Positions 1-8,524 of a DNA stretch of 64,000 nucleotides are shown one piece after another (within the stretch, counting starts at the first letter, position 1; each line of letters begins with the position of its first letter). This DNA is from Candidatus Nitrosopelagicus sp. (GTDB taxonomy: Archaea; Thermoproteota; Nitrososphaeria; Nitrososphaerales; Nitrosopumilaceae). The notes beneath the pieces are model-generated. The model did no database searches. It saw nothing but the letters and a program-made list of their open reading frames with translations, and had not been told where the DNA came from. A program made the position numbers and the translations under genes. The stretch spans positions 1-64,000 of the forward strand of contig JAOLYM010000003.1 in assembly GCA_028343435.1 (NCBI GenBank), in the 5' to 3' direction.

Positions 1-600
1 GAGAAGGAGTTTGGAGTTTGTCTTGGTCATGATAGTGCAACTCTGTCTAATTGGCAGGCGCCATATGATATCGGAACTTTAGCAAAAATTGTTGATTGTA
101 AAGATGTGGATTCGACCAGCGGTCATCTATTTGTAAATGTTAGAGGTCGTAGAAAGTTTAGAATTATTCGTTTAATCTCTCCATCTCTCAAAAAAACCGA
201 CGATTATGATCCTTTCACTATGGAAGGTGCAAAAACAATCGAACAACTACATCATGATGATGGTGTTGAAAAAAAAATGTATATCCAGGCTGAAATTGAA
301 ATAGTTTCTGAAATTGATGAATCCATTTCTCTACATGATTGGGAGAATTTAGTAGATTTATGGAAAAATAAAATCAAAAAAACTAACGGTAATCTTGATT
401 TGACTTCACATCAACTAGATCATGTTTTGGAACAATATTACCTAAAAACTGAAACTCCTACCCTAGAGTACATTCATTCATTATGTGCGCTAGCATCTCA
501 AACGCCTTTAGATCTACAACCTATTCTAGAATGCACAAATTTAGAGCAATTATTACAAAGAACCACAAAACTACTCGAATCTGATATAAACCATGAATAG
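1..600 (+). CDS. Lon substrate-binding (LON/peptidase S16 N-terminal) domain protein, 5' partial
   Basis: The reading frame is open from base 1, so the track's GTG at 106 is internal and the gene starts before the window. The upstream part (EFGVCLGHD, then GTLAKIVD) plus HLFVNVRGRRKFRIIRL matches the beta-rich substrate-binding LON domain found at the N-terminus of Lon proteases and in stand-alone proteins. The C-terminal ~100 residues are helical, as in stand-alone LON-domain proteins, and there is no AAA or protease domain before the stop. It is probably a cytosolic protein that recognises unfolded polypeptides; its real partner is unknown. The domain call rests on a short pattern. Confidence 0.7.
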   Translation, partial: EKEFGVCLGHDSATLSNWQAPYDIGTLAKIVDCKDVDSTSGHLFVNVRGRRKFRIIRLISPSLKKTDDYDPFTMEGAKTIEQLHHDDGVEKKMYIQAEIEIVSEIDESISLHDWENLVDLWKNKIKKTNGNLDLTSHQLDHVLEQYYLKTETPTLEYIHSLCALASQTPLDLQPILECTNLEQLLQRTTKLLESDINHE

Positions 601-659
601 TTTCAAACCTAAAGTTCATAAACGATGAAAAACTATGAGCTAAAATTCGGAAACACAAC

Positions 660-2372
660 ATGGAAAAATTTGGAACTTTAGAATTTGTATTGGATCGTTA
701 TTCTGGAACTTGGTGCTGGAAGATTTCTGGAAATCGTGCTGTAAATATGGCATCAAAATTAATCCCGCGTGGTTGGTATGGGGACAAACCTGATGAAGTC
801 ATAGTCTCTGATAATGATGAAAATATCAAAAAATTAAAAATGATCAATGATCGTTATTCTTTTGAAATTCTATCAAATTCTGTTTGGAAAAGAAAAATTG
901 CACCATTAATAATTAAAAAAACAAGAGTGCCGAAAATCGAAAAATTGCAACAAGCTACTCCTAGTAAACAATTCAAAGGTAATTTGTTAGACTTTCAAAG
1001 AGAAGGTTTGGATTTCTTAATCAAATCAAGTGGAAATGCACTTCTTGCCGATGAAATGGGTCTTGGGAAAACTGTTCAAACACTGGCTTATTTATCAAAA
1101 GAAAAAAATTCATTTCCTGCATTAATTGTTGCACCTCTCGTAACTCTAACAAATTGGCAACGAGAAATTGAAAAATTTCTAAAGAAAAAAGGGAAGAACG
1201 GTAAAGTCATTGATGGTGAATCACCTTCTAGTACAATGATTCGAAATGGAAAAAATGCAGATATTGAAGAATATGATTTCTATATAATTAATTATGAATT
1301 ACTTTCTAAACGATTGCCAGATTTACTAAAACTTGGAATTCGTTCTGTTGTATGTGATGAAGTTCAACATTTAAGATCTAAAACCACTCAAAAATATGCT
1401 GCTGTAAAAGCACTTGCAACTGATGAAAGTGTAAAATATAGAGTTGGATTGTCTGGAACCCCGATTTACAATCGAGGTTCTGAAATTTGGCCAATTGTTG
1501 ATATTCTAAAACCTGGTCTACTTGGAAGTTTCAAAGAGTTCTGCGAATATTTCTGTTATGTAAATGAAAAAGGAAAGGCAATAGTTCTTGAAAATAAACG
1601 TGATACCTTACGTAATCAATTAACAAAACATGTCATGTTGAGACGTAAAAAATCTGATGTTCTCAAAGAGCTAAAGGCTAAGGTGCGTTATTCATCTCCC
1701 GTTCATGCTGACGAAAAATTCTATAAATCTGAATTACAAAAAATCTGGAAAAAACTTGAAGAAGAGCAAAAATATGCCGAATCTGCGTTTGATAAATCTG
1801 CATCATATCATCGTGCAATCGAAAGTGAAAGACAAGCTGCCGGTCTTGCAAAATTGAAACATGTAACTAATTTTGTGAATGATATTATGGAAATTGAAGA
1901 AAGCGTTGTAGTATTCTGTCATCACAAGGCAATTCATAATTTGTTGCATCAAAGCTTGGCAGATTATAACCCTGCATCAATCATTGGTGGTCAAACTGAT
2001 GTTGTACGACAACGCGAAATTGATAGATTCCAAAAAGGACAAACAAAATTAATGATTGCAGGTTTGAGGGCAGGAAATGTAGGAATTAATCTCACAAACG
2101 CAAAATATGTAATATTTGCGGAACTAGATTGGAGTCCTGCAATTCATCGTCAGGCAGAAGATAGACTGCATAGAATTGGTCAGAAAAATACTGTCTTTGC
2201 ATATTATTTGGTAGGGAAAGGAACTCTTGATGAACATGTTGCAGAAATTCTAACAGATAAAGAATTTGAAATAGATTCTATATTGGACAAACAAGGTGAA
2301 TCCTTTGAAAATAAAGAAAAGGCAAAGATGATTCTTGCTCAAATTCATGATAAACTTGGTACAAAATTATAA
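660..2372 (+). CDS. SNF2-family (SF2) ATPase/helicase, SMARCAL1/HepA-like
   Basis: This 570-residue protein is an ATP-dependent DNA translocase of the Swi2/Snf2 type, acting on chromatin or stalled DNA. Motif I is DEMGLGKT near residue 131-138, motif II is DEVQ (a DEAH variant) near 232, motif III is LSGTP, and the C-terminal RecA lobe ends in the SNF2 signature GLRAGNVGINLTNA then DRLHRIGQ near 500. The first ~100 residues lack a recognisable accessory domain, though a short HARP-like segment cannot be excluded. ATG 660 follows a 59-bp gap after the LON gene. Organisation is close to the minimal annealing-helicase-like proteins of archaea and bacteria. The family call is sure; the substrate is not. 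Confidence 0.9.
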   Translation: MEKFGTLEFVLDRYSGTWCWKISGNRAVNMASKLIPRGWYGDKPDEVIVSDNDENIKKLKMINDRYSFEILSNSVWKRKIAPLIIKKTRVPKIEKLQQATPSKQFKGNLLDFQREGLDFLIKSSGNALLADEMGLGKTVQTLAYLSKEKNSFPALIVAPLVTLTNWQREIEKFLKKKGKNGKVIDGESPSSTMIRNGKNADIEEYDFYIINYELLSKRLPDLLKLGIRSVVCDEVQHLRSKTTQKYAAVKALATDESVKYRVGLSGTPIYNRGSEIWPIVDILKPGLLGSFKEFCEYFCYVNEKGKAIVLENKRDTLRNQLTKHVMLRRKKSDVLKELKAKVRYSSPVHADEKFYKSELQKIWKKLEEEQKYAESAFDKSASYHRAIESERQAAGLAKLKHVTNFVNDIMEIEESVVVFCHHKAIHNLLHQSLADYNPASIIGGQTDVVRQREIDRFQKGQTKLMIAGLRAGNVGINLTNAKYVIFAELDWSPAIHRQAEDRLHRIGQKNTVFAYYLVGKGTLDEHVAEILTDKEFEIDSILDKQGESFENKEKAKMILAQIHDKLGTKL

Positions 2373-2409
2373 CATCAATATTTTTTAACTAAAATTATGT
2401 AACAGAGTT

Positions 2410-2664
2410 ATGGATTTCATGCTAGAAGAGGAAATGCTTGATTTGTTGACATTTTGTTTGCAAAATCCTACCTCTGATGAATTAGAGTCAAAAAAATCTA
2501 GATTCAAGGAGATTGGAAAAGAACTCTTTGACGATGGTGGTGTAGATGCAATGGAAAATTTTTTCTTTGTAGTAGATAATCGCATTCAAGCAGAAATTGA
2601 GCAATCCCCTAAAGATTTTCGTTCTTTATGGAATGGAATATCTGATGAATGGAACCATCCCTAG
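2410..2664 (+). CDS. small acidic conserved-type protein, unknown function
   Basis: An 84-residue protein, rich in Glu/Asp and predicted largely helical (EEEMLDLLTF at the start, LWNGISDEWN at the end). It lies 37 bp after the SNF2 gene on the same strand and could be cotranscribed with it. No signal peptide, cysteines or known motif are visible. The frame keeps normal codon use for this genome, and the overlapping ORFs in other frames (2597..2851, 2649..2831) lack it. I do not recognise a family. Confidence 0.6.
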   Translation: MDFMLEEEMLDLLTFCLQNPTSDELESKKSRFKEIGKELFDDGGVDAMENFFFVVDNRIQAEIEQSPKDFRSLWNGISDEWNHP

Positions 2665-2698
2665 GAAAATTCTTCAAAAAAGATTATTTGATGTTCAG

Positions 2699-2842
2699 TT
2701 ATGCTTTGCCAATTCTGAACATCGAAATGCCGCATGTTGGGCATGTACCTTTTGTTGCTGGTTTACCATTTTTCATGGTGACAGCTTGGGTACCGTTCAT
2801 TTCTCTTTTGTCTCTGCATTTTACACAGTAACCTATTACCAT
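2699..2842 (-). CDS. small zinc-ribbon protein (DUF5679-like)
   Basis: The conserved part begins MVIGYCVKCRDKREM, so I place the start at ATG 2842 (47 residues) and not at the track's 2896, which would add an unlike hydrophobic leader. Two CxxC knuckles (CVKC and CPTC) with KNGKPATKGTCP between them match the DUF5679 pattern seen in many archaea and bacteria. It probably binds one zinc ion; the cellular role is unknown. It is convergent with the preceding small gene. Confidence 0.75.
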   Translation of the reverse strand: MVIGYCVKCRDKREMNGTQAVTMKNGKPATKGTCPTCGISMFRIGKA

Positions 2843-2942
2843 GTCCAATAAACTGCTCTCTATTATTAGCAAAAACCTGTTAAATTTTTTCAACACTTTT
2901 AGTTATTTTTCGGTGTAAATTTTACGAATAAACTCAACAGTT

Positions 2943-2952
2943 TACATTATAT
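2943..2952 (+). promoter_or_regulatory. TATA-like promoter of the J-domain gene
   Basis: The AT-rich box acattatatc centres about 28 bp upstream of ATG 2976, the usual spacing for an archaeal TATA box with a leaderless or very short-leader transcript. Confidence 0.45.
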
Positions 2953-2975
2953 CTAATTCTCTGATTAATTTCATT

Positions 2976-3809
2976 ATGAAAAAAGTCTATTTTGGAATTT
3001 TATCTATAATGCTGATTTTACCTATATCCAATGCATTTGGAGATGAATTAACTCTAAACATAGACAAGGCTCTGTATGAAAAATCTGATTTTATTTCTGT
3101 ATGGGGATCTACAGCATTTGATTCTGTTTTCATTTCTATAAGAGATTCTGATGGAAACAATGTTTGGAATGAAAGCCTCGATCCTGATGATGAAAATAAA
3201 TTCTCCACTTTGATAATTGCAGGAATTGGAGGCTGGCAAAAAAGTGGAAATTATCTGGTGGTAGCTGAATCAGGTGATTCTACAATCTCTACAAAATTTT
3301 TCTATGATTCTGGCGCACAAGTGAATCCGCCATCTGCTGTATCTGATTATTATGTTAGTCCTGAAGATCTTTATCTTACATTTGCTATTGCAATAATTAT
3401 AATTTCAGGAATTTTCATCTATCTTGCAAGACATATCATATTAAGAAAGAAAACAAGTTATGATGAAGCAAAATTAGATTCTAAAAAGGATCGTGATTAT
3501 GAAAAGTATCATTCTGAATGGTCTGAAGAAGAAATCTTTGGTTCTCATAAAAGAAGTACTGAGGCAAAAGAGTTTCGTGAAATGTACAATGATAATTCGT
3601 TACCAAATTATTATCTTATATTGGGATTGACAAACGATTCTTCGGAATCAGAGATTAAAAATCAATATAGGAAATTAGCAAAACAATATCATCCTGACCG
3701 AAACAAGAATTCTTCAGAAGAAAAAATGGCTCAAATTAATAAAGCATATGAAATATTATCTGATAAAAAATTAAAATCAGAATATGATAAATTCTGTAAA
3801 TTATTGTGA
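2976..3809 (+). CDS. membrane-anchored J-domain (DnaJ-like) protein
   Basis: This 277-residue protein has a signal peptide (MKKVYFGILSIMLILPISNAFG), then about 110 residues of beta-type extracytoplasmic sequence resembling the stalk of thaumarchaeal surface proteins, a membrane segment near residues 130-150 (LTFAIAIIIISGIFIYLA), a charged linker and a C-terminal J domain near residues 212-275 with an intact HPD motif (QYHPDRNKN). The J domain would lie in the cytosol and stimulate a DnaK/Hsp70 ATPase; no G/F or zinc region is present, so it is not a classical DnaJ. It overlaps the next minus-strand gene by 9 bp at its 3' end. The topology is inferred from hydrophobicity. Confidence 0.85.
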   Translation: MKKVYFGILSIMLILPISNAFGDELTLNIDKALYEKSDFISVWGSTAFDSVFISIRDSDGNNVWNESLDPDDENKFSTLIIAGIGGWQKSGNYLVVAESGDSTISTKFFYDSGAQVNPPSAVSDYYVSPEDLYLTFAIAIIIISGIFIYLARHIILRKKTSYDEAKLDSKKDRDYEKYHSEWSEEEIFGSHKRSTEAKEFREMYNDNSLPNYYLILGLTNDSSESEIKNQYRKLAKQYHPDRNKNSSEEKMAQINKAYEILSDKKLKSEYDKFCKLL

Positions 3810-4187
3810 TTCTATAATTGCATCTTTTAGTGTCAAATAGAGGATAATCTTTGATGCATTTTGCATGCTATTTTTAAGATTCGTGACAAGTGAAATTTTC
3901 TGTCCATTTTCAATTGTTGCATCTAATATTATGTCAAGAAAGTCTTTGTTAGGCCCAAGCATTGCTTTTGAAAGATGTTTTGAAATGGATGTATCAAAAA
4001 TTGTGGCTTCTATCTTCCATTCTTTCATTTCTGCAAAATACACTCCTCCTCTAGTAGTAGGTTCAGTTATTGGATTATCTGTTTGAAGCATTTTGATTTC
4101 ATCTACTACAAATGATTCATTTTCAATTAAAATTTTGAAGTTTGAACTAAATTTTGCTATAATTTCTTGTAATTCTTTTTCATTCAT
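3801..4187 (-). CDS. hypothetical protein
   Basis: A 128-residue soluble protein with alternating beta-like segments (RGGVYFAEMKEWKIEATIFD) and a short helical start (MNEKELQEIIAKF). No known motif, cysteine pair or membrane segment is visible. It is convergent with the J-domain gene (9-bp overlap) and divergent from the rhodanese gene, with only 52 bp between the starts. Codon use is normal for the window. Function unknown. Confidence 0.65.
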   Translation of the reverse strand: MNEKELQEIIAKFSSNFKILIENESFVVDEIKMLQTDNPITEPTTRGGVYFAEMKEWKIEATIFDTSISKHLSKAMLGPNKDFLDIILDATIENGQKISLVTNLKNSMQNASKIILYLTLKDAIIESQ

Positions 4188-4239
4188 ATGATATTTCGAT
4201 TAAATTAAAAAATATATGTCAATACACTTACGATATTCT

Positions 4240-4533
4240 ATGGCAGAATCTATAACAAAAGACCAACTAAAGCAAGAACAAAACCAATTTGTTATTATTG
4301 ATGTTAGAGAACCAGATGAAGTTACAAACGGAGCTATCGAAAACTCTCAAAACATGCCTCTTGGATTGGCTATCAGAAATGCAAAAAAAGGTCAAATCGA
4401 TGATCTTAAAGATAAGAAAATATGTGTTTATTGTGCTTCTGGTTACCGTGGAAATATCGCAGCTGATGAATTAGTAAAAGCTGGGTTTTCAGCAATAAAT
4501 CTTGAAGGTGGGTATATGGCATGGACACAATAA
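4240..4533 (+). CDS. rhodanese-domain protein
   Basis: A single rhodanese domain of 97 residues. The catalytic loop CASGYRG carries the active-site cysteine, and VIIDVREPDE plus NMPLG match the family's CH2 motifs. It probably transfers sulfur, or acts as a sulfide or phosphate-sensing domain protein, in the cytosol. The track start at 4216 sits inside a TATA-like box (aaatatatg, about 4208-4216), so ATG 4240 (MAESITKDQL) is the better start and gives leaderless spacing. The SWIM-type gene follows at once. Confidence 0.85.
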   Translation: MAESITKDQLKQEQNQFVIIDVREPDEVTNGAIENSQNMPLGLAIRNAKKGQIDDLKDKKICVYCASGYRGNIAADELVKAGFSAINLEGGYMAWTQ

Positions 4534-4534
4534 T

Positions 4535-4777
4535 TTGAGTTCTAATACAATCAAAAAAGCAGAAAAACTTGTCAAAAATGGTGGGGTTGTAAAAATCGAA
4601 GATGATCTTTTTCAAGTAAAATCTTCTAGCGATCCTTCAAAATCTTATTTTGTAACTTCTGATTCTTGTGAATGTCCCGGTTTCAAAAATTTCTATAAAT
4701 TTCATCACGGAAAAGGATTGAAAGCAAATTGCTCTCATCTAGAAGCAATTCGTATATTTTTAAAAGAAAATAAATAA
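4535..4777 (+). CDS. SWIM-type zinc-finger protein
   Basis: About 80 residues with the SWIM signature CxCx(n)CxH (SCECPGFKN ... KANCSHLEAI) after a beta strand (DLFQVKSSSDPSKSYFVTS). SWIM fingers bind DNA or proteins and occur in recombination mediators and SNF2 helicases. The track starts at TTG 4502, overlapping rhodanese; I prefer TTG 4535, two bases after the rhodanese stop, where the conserved-looking sequence (LSSNTIKKAEKL) begins. The genes are probably cotranscribed. Biological role unknown. Confidence 0.7.
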   Translation: MSSNTIKKAEKLVKNGGVVKIEDDLFQVKSSSDPSKSYFVTSDSCECPGFKNFYKFHHGKGLKANCSHLEAIRIFLKENK

Positions 4778-4803
4778 AAAATGATGTTTCATTGAATCAG
4801 ATT

Positions 4804-4812
4804 GTTTATATA
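4804..4812 (+). promoter_or_regulatory. TATA box for the PEFG-CTERM gene
   Basis: The sequence tttatatac lies about 27 bp upstream of GTG 4835. It overlaps the TTG that the ORF track uses as start (4802), so the true start must be downstream. Confidence 0.6.
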
Positions 4813-4834
4813 CACATATTCGGTTGTTATACCA

Positions 4835-5317
4835 GTGATTAACTCTAAACACACACTGACAATTTTGGCAAGCTTGATGCTAGTTGCAGCAATGCCTATG
4901 GCATTTGCTGATGGACATGCATCTGATGGCTTGACAATTACAGCAGATGCAGTTGAGGGTTCAACAACAATCACCATCGCAGGACACGCTACTTCAAGTA
5001 ACACTCCTGTAACAATCATGGTTCTTGCACCAAACGGAAACGTTGTTTCTATTGATCAAATCAACCCTGATTCTGATGGTTCATTCACTTCAACAATCGG
5101 TGTTGGTGGTCCAATGTGGAAACAAGATGGCGTGTATTCAATTACCGCACAACAAGGTTCTGCCTCAATGAACAAATCAACCGTTGAAGTAGAGATTGCT
5201 GATGGCGCAGTTGTTCCAGAATTTGGTACAATTGCATCTCTAGTACTTGTTGTTGCAATTTCTTCAATCATAGTATTATCTGCAAAAGGCAGACTTAGTT
5301 TCGCACCAAGAATCTAA
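4835..5317 (+). CDS. secreted protein with PEFG-CTERM sorting signal
   Basis: A 160-residue exported protein: signal peptide (TLTILASLMLVAAMPMAFADG), an Ig/beta-sandwich-like middle (TITIAGHATSSNTPVTIMVLAPNGN), and a C-terminal tripartite signal VVPEFGTIASLVLVVAISS followed by a basic end (KGRLS). This is the PEFG-CTERM tail of thaumarchaea, thought to be processed by an archaeosortase so that the protein is anchored at the cell surface. GTG 4835 is chosen because of the TATA box at 4804. It is monocistronic, with a T-rich stretch after the stop. Confidence 0.85.
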   Translation: MINSKHTLTILASLMLVAAMPMAFADGHASDGLTITADAVEGSTTITIAGHATSSNTPVTIMVLAPNGNVVSIDQINPDSDGSFTSTIGVGGPMWKQDGVYSITAQQGSASMNKSTVEVEIADGAVVPEFGTIASLVLVVAISSIIVLSAKGRLSFAPRI

Positions 5318-5326
5318 ACTGTCCAC

Positions 5327-5352
5327 TTTTCTTATTTTCACTTTTTATTTAG
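5327..5352 (+). terminator. T-rich terminator-like stretch
   Basis: Successive T tracts (acttttcttattttcac, then tttttattt) start about 10 bases after the PEFG gene stop. Archaeal RNA polymerase terminates at such oligo-T runs without needing a hairpin. Confidence 0.4.
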
Positions 5353-5397
5353 GTAGTCTATAAACTTCTTAAGTTCCTTTTTCATTGTAATTGTATA

Positions 5398-6057
5398 GTG
5401 GATGTTGAAAAATTTCAAGATGATGTATATGCTATCACTGAACTCTTGTCAAAGAATTTATCACCTGAATTAACTCCTAAGTTGAACTTTGTCAGGCAAA
5501 ATTTAATCGAATTCTACAAGAAAAATCTGGTAAAAATCAATCATTCTGTTCTTGAATTAATCTGTGCTGCAGAATTAATCTCTCATGGATTCACAGTGGA
5601 TGTTGAAAAATCTATTTCTGATATTCTGGTATGCGATTTATTTGGAAAAAAAGGTGATGGAACTACCATAATTGAAATTGAGACTGGATTCACTCCTCCT
5701 GAACATGCATTAGATACTGTGGATTATTACGCTGCAAGAATTGTTAGTAAAATTGCTCGTTATAGCAAACATTGTGGAAAATTTTCACTTGCTACTCCTG
5801 TGGTTAATATTTTGCCCATGTCTGAAATATTCTTACTTCCTCCAAACGCAAGAAACCTTGAGGATGTAAAAAAACTTAAAAAATTATGTGACCGATTTTA
5901 CAAAAACCCTAAAATAAATTTAGAAGATATTCAAAATGCTCACATTCATTCTGTTTATCTGATAAACACTGACAAAGGATTTGCTAAGGAACTGGATCCT
6001 GAATTATATCTGCAAATGACAAAACAGTTGATGAAACAAAGTGAAATTGATCTTTAA
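5398..6057 (+). CDS. hypothetical protein, possible PD-(D/E)XK-type nuclease fold
   Basis: A 219-residue soluble protein starting at GTG 5398. Residues ~50-100 read HSVLELICAAELISHGF, then a hydrophobic strand DILVCDLF, then TIIEIETGF. This is the helix-E, strand-D, strand-ExE order of the PD-(D/E)XK (restriction-endonuclease-like) fold. The C-terminal half contains a predicted helical region and a short beta hairpin (SVYLINTDKG). No partner gene is adjacent; aEF-2 follows after 74 bp with its own promoter. The nuclease idea is inference from residue spacing only. Confidence 0.6.
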   Translation: MDVEKFQDDVYAITELLSKNLSPELTPKLNFVRQNLIEFYKKNLVKINHSVLELICAAELISHGFTVDVEKSISDILVCDLFGKKGDGTTIIEIETGFTPPEHALDTVDYYAARIVSKIARYSKHCGKFSLATPVVNILPMSEIFLLPPNARNLEDVKKLKKLCDRFYKNPKINLEDIQNAHIHSVYLINTDKGFAKELDPELYLQMTKQLMKQSEIDL

Positions 6058-6098
6058 TTTTAGAAATTTGATCTTTGTTAACAATAATTTCTCATAAG

Positions 6099-6107
6099 GT
6101 TTAATAC
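6099..6107 (+). promoter_or_regulatory. TATA-like box of aEF-2
   Basis: The sequence gtttaatac lies about 29 bp upstream of ATG 6132 and is the only TATA-like element in the 74-bp intergenic space. Confidence 0.4.
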
Positions 6108-6131
6108 ACGATTATCTAGGATGATTGCCAT

Positions 6132-8327
6132 ATGACTAAATACAAGTCAACATCTGAAGTGATGAAAATTATCAGTGACAAAGATAAGATCAGAAATTTT
6201 GGTGTTATTGCACACGTGGACCATGGTAAAACTACCATGAGTGATAGTCTTTTGGCACACTCTGGAATTATCTCCCCATCCACTGCTGGAAGTGCATTGG
6301 CAATGGATTCAATGAAGGCGGAACAAGAAAGAGGAATTACAATTGTTCAAGCTAACGTTACATTACATTATCAACAGGATGATGATGATTATGTGATCAA
6401 CATGATTGATACTCCTGGACACGTCGACTTTTCTGGTCGTGTAATTAGAAGTCTTAGGGCAATTGACGGTGCTGTAGTAGTATGTGATGCTGTAGAAGGT
6501 ATTATGACTCAAACTGAAACTGTAACTAGAATGTCTCTTGAAGAGCGAGTAAGACCTGTTTTGTATATTAATAAAATTGATCGACTTATCAAAGAACTAA
6601 GATTAACCCCTGAAAAAATGCAAGAAACATTAGCAAGCGTTGTAGCAAACTTTAATGAATTAATTGACACTTATGCTGAAGATGAATACAAGGAAAAATG
6701 GAAAGTATCTATTCAAGATGGTAGTGTGACATTTGGTTCTGCAAAAGACAAATGGGCAATCAATGTTGATATTATGAAGAAAAAGGGCGTAACCTTCAAA
6801 GATGTTATTGATGCATATTCTGATTCTGGTAAAGTTGAAGATTTAGTAGAAAAAGCACCATTAGCTGAGGGTGTACTTGGAATGGTAGTAAAACATCATC
6901 CGCCACCACATGTTGCACAAAAATACAGAATACCAAAAATTTGGAAAGGTGATCTGGAATCTGATACTGGTAAAGCACTTCTTGCTTGTGATGATAATGG
7001 TCCTACAATTATGATGTGTGTAAATATGACAATTGACCCGGCAGCTGGACCTGTAGCAATTGGAAGGTTGTTTTCGGGAACAATCAAAGATGGTCAAACA
7101 ATTAACATTATTGATACAAAACGGGAAGGTCGTGTTCAATCTGTAAACTTCTTCATGTCTAATGTAAGGGAGCAAGTAGGTGAATTGGGGGCAGGAAATA
7201 TTCCTGCATTATTAGGATTAACTGATGTTCGTGCAGGACAAACCATTTCTACTGTAAAAGACATTCCTGTATTCGAAGCATCAAAATATGTTTCAGAACC
7301 TGTTGTGCAAATGGCAATTGAACCAAAGCATCCAAAAGACTTACCAAAACTTGTAGAAGTTTTAAGAAAACTTACAATTGAAGATCCAAATCTTGTAATC
7401 AAAATTGATGAAGAGAGTGGTGAAACTATTATGGCTGGAATGGGTGTATTGCACCTTGATGTGGCAGTTAATCTAATCAAAGATGCAAAAGTTGAGATTG
7501 TAACATCTGAACCATTAATCAATTACCGAGAAACAATTAACGGCGGATGTGAACCAGTTATGGCAAAATCTCCAAACCGTCACAATAAAATTTTCATGAA
7601 AGTTGAACCATTAGAGCCTGAAATTGCAGAAATGTGCAGAAATGGCACTCTAAGTGAAATGAAGGATAAAAAAGAAACTGCCCAATTATTACGTGAAAAA
7701 GGTTGGTCACCAGATGTAGCAAAGAAGGTAATGAGATTTGATTCTCGCGGAAATGTTATGATTAACGGAACAAAAGGTGTTCAATTTGTAGATGAATCTA
7801 CTGATTCGTTATTATCTGGATTTGATGAAGTAATGAGTGAAGGCGGTCTTACTAAAGAACAGGTAAGAAACTGTAAATTCACATTCACCCATTTCGTTCC
7901 TCACGAAGACACTGCTCATAGAGGCTTATCACAAATTGGACCTGCATCTAGACGTGCATGTCTTGCTGCATTCTTGTCTGCAGAGCCTGTATTGTTAGAA
8001 CCAATGCTTGCAATTGAGGTTCGAGTTCCAACTGATCTAATCGGAAACGTTTCATCTGTATTACAAGGAAAACGTGGTAAAGTTTTAGATATGCAACAAA
8101 AAGGTGCAACAAGTATTGTAATTGGTGAAGTTCCTGCAGTTGAAACATTTGACATATCTGAAAAAATGCGTGGCCAAACAGCTGGTAAAGCAATGTGGAA
8201 TACACACTTCAAAGCATGGACTGCAGTTCCAAAATCAATTGCTGCAACCCTAACTGAAGATATTCGAAAGAGAAAGGGTTTGAGTCCAAATCCTCCTGCA
8301 CCAACTGAATTTATCGACAGAGACTAA
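6132..8327 (+). CDS. fusA: translation elongation factor 2 (aEF-2)
   Basis: A 731-residue GTPase that drives ribosomal translocation. G1 is AHVDHGKT (27-34), G3 is DTPGH near 94-98, and G4 is NKID near 147-150; domains II-V follow in normal order. The diphthamide loop near residue 596 reads DTAHRGLSQIGPASRR: the His to be modified and the following RG and Q are present, but the glycine run usual in euryarchaeal and eukaryotic EF-2 (HRGGGQ) is replaced by HRGLSQ. Length and domain order are typical. The next gene's ATG overlaps this stop by one base, so translational coupling is likely. Confidence 0.97.
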   Translation: MTKYKSTSEVMKIISDKDKIRNFGVIAHVDHGKTTMSDSLLAHSGIISPSTAGSALAMDSMKAEQERGITIVQANVTLHYQQDDDDYVINMIDTPGHVDFSGRVIRSLRAIDGAVVVCDAVEGIMTQTETVTRMSLEERVRPVLYINKIDRLIKELRLTPEKMQETLASVVANFNELIDTYAEDEYKEKWKVSIQDGSVTFGSAKDKWAINVDIMKKKGVTFKDVIDAYSDSGKVEDLVEKAPLAEGVLGMVVKHHPPPHVAQKYRIPKIWKGDLESDTGKALLACDDNGPTIMMCVNMTIDPAAGPVAIGRLFSGTIKDGQTINIIDTKREGRVQSVNFFMSNVREQVGELGAGNIPALLGLTDVRAGQTISTVKDIPVFEASKYVSEPVVQMAIEPKHPKDLPKLVEVLRKLTIEDPNLVIKIDEESGETIMAGMGVLHLDVAVNLIKDAKVEIVTSEPLINYRETINGGCEPVMAKSPNRHNKIFMKVEPLEPEIAEMCRNGTLSEMKDKKETAQLLREKGWSPDVAKKVMRFDSRGNVMINGTKGVQFVDESTDSLLSGFDEVMSEGGLTKEQVRNCKFTFTHFVPHEDTAHRGLSQIGPASRRACLAAFLSAEPVLLEPMLAIEVRVPTDLIGNVSSVLQGKRGKVLDMQQKGATSIVIGEVPAVETFDISEKMRGQTAGKAMWNTHFKAWTAVPKSIAATLTEDIRKRKGLSPNPPAPTEFIDRD

Positions 8328-8524
8328 TGGTCAAAATAGAAACATTTGATGCAAATACATTCTGGAATAAATCTTATGCTCATCAACGTGGCAAATTACT
8401 AAAACGCGTACAGGTACCTGATGATCAAATCAAAATCTTGGTAAACAAATCGTATTTAGAACTTCCAGCGCCACTCCGATATGAGATAGAAACTAGCGGT
8501 ATAACAAAAGCAGAACTTAGTTAA
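8327..8524 (+). CDS. small conserved-type protein coupled to aEF-2
   Basis: A 65-residue protein whose ATG shares its first base with the last base of the aEF-2 stop (TAATG), a typical coupled arrangement. It has aromatic and basic residues at the start (TFWNKSYAHQRGKLLKRV) and a helical C-terminus. No known domain. The tight linkage suggests a role connected with translation, but that is inference. It overlaps the 3' end of the minus-strand TFB gene by 8 bp. Confidence 0.75.
   Translation: MVKIETFDANTFWNKSYAHQRGKLLKRVQVPDDQIKILVNKSYLELPAPLRYEIETSGITKAELS

Noticed and set aside
2597-2851. Plus-strand ORFs 2597..2851 and 2649..2831
   Set aside because: They overlap the DUF5679-like gene antisense and the acidic small gene in another frame; no motif or promoter.
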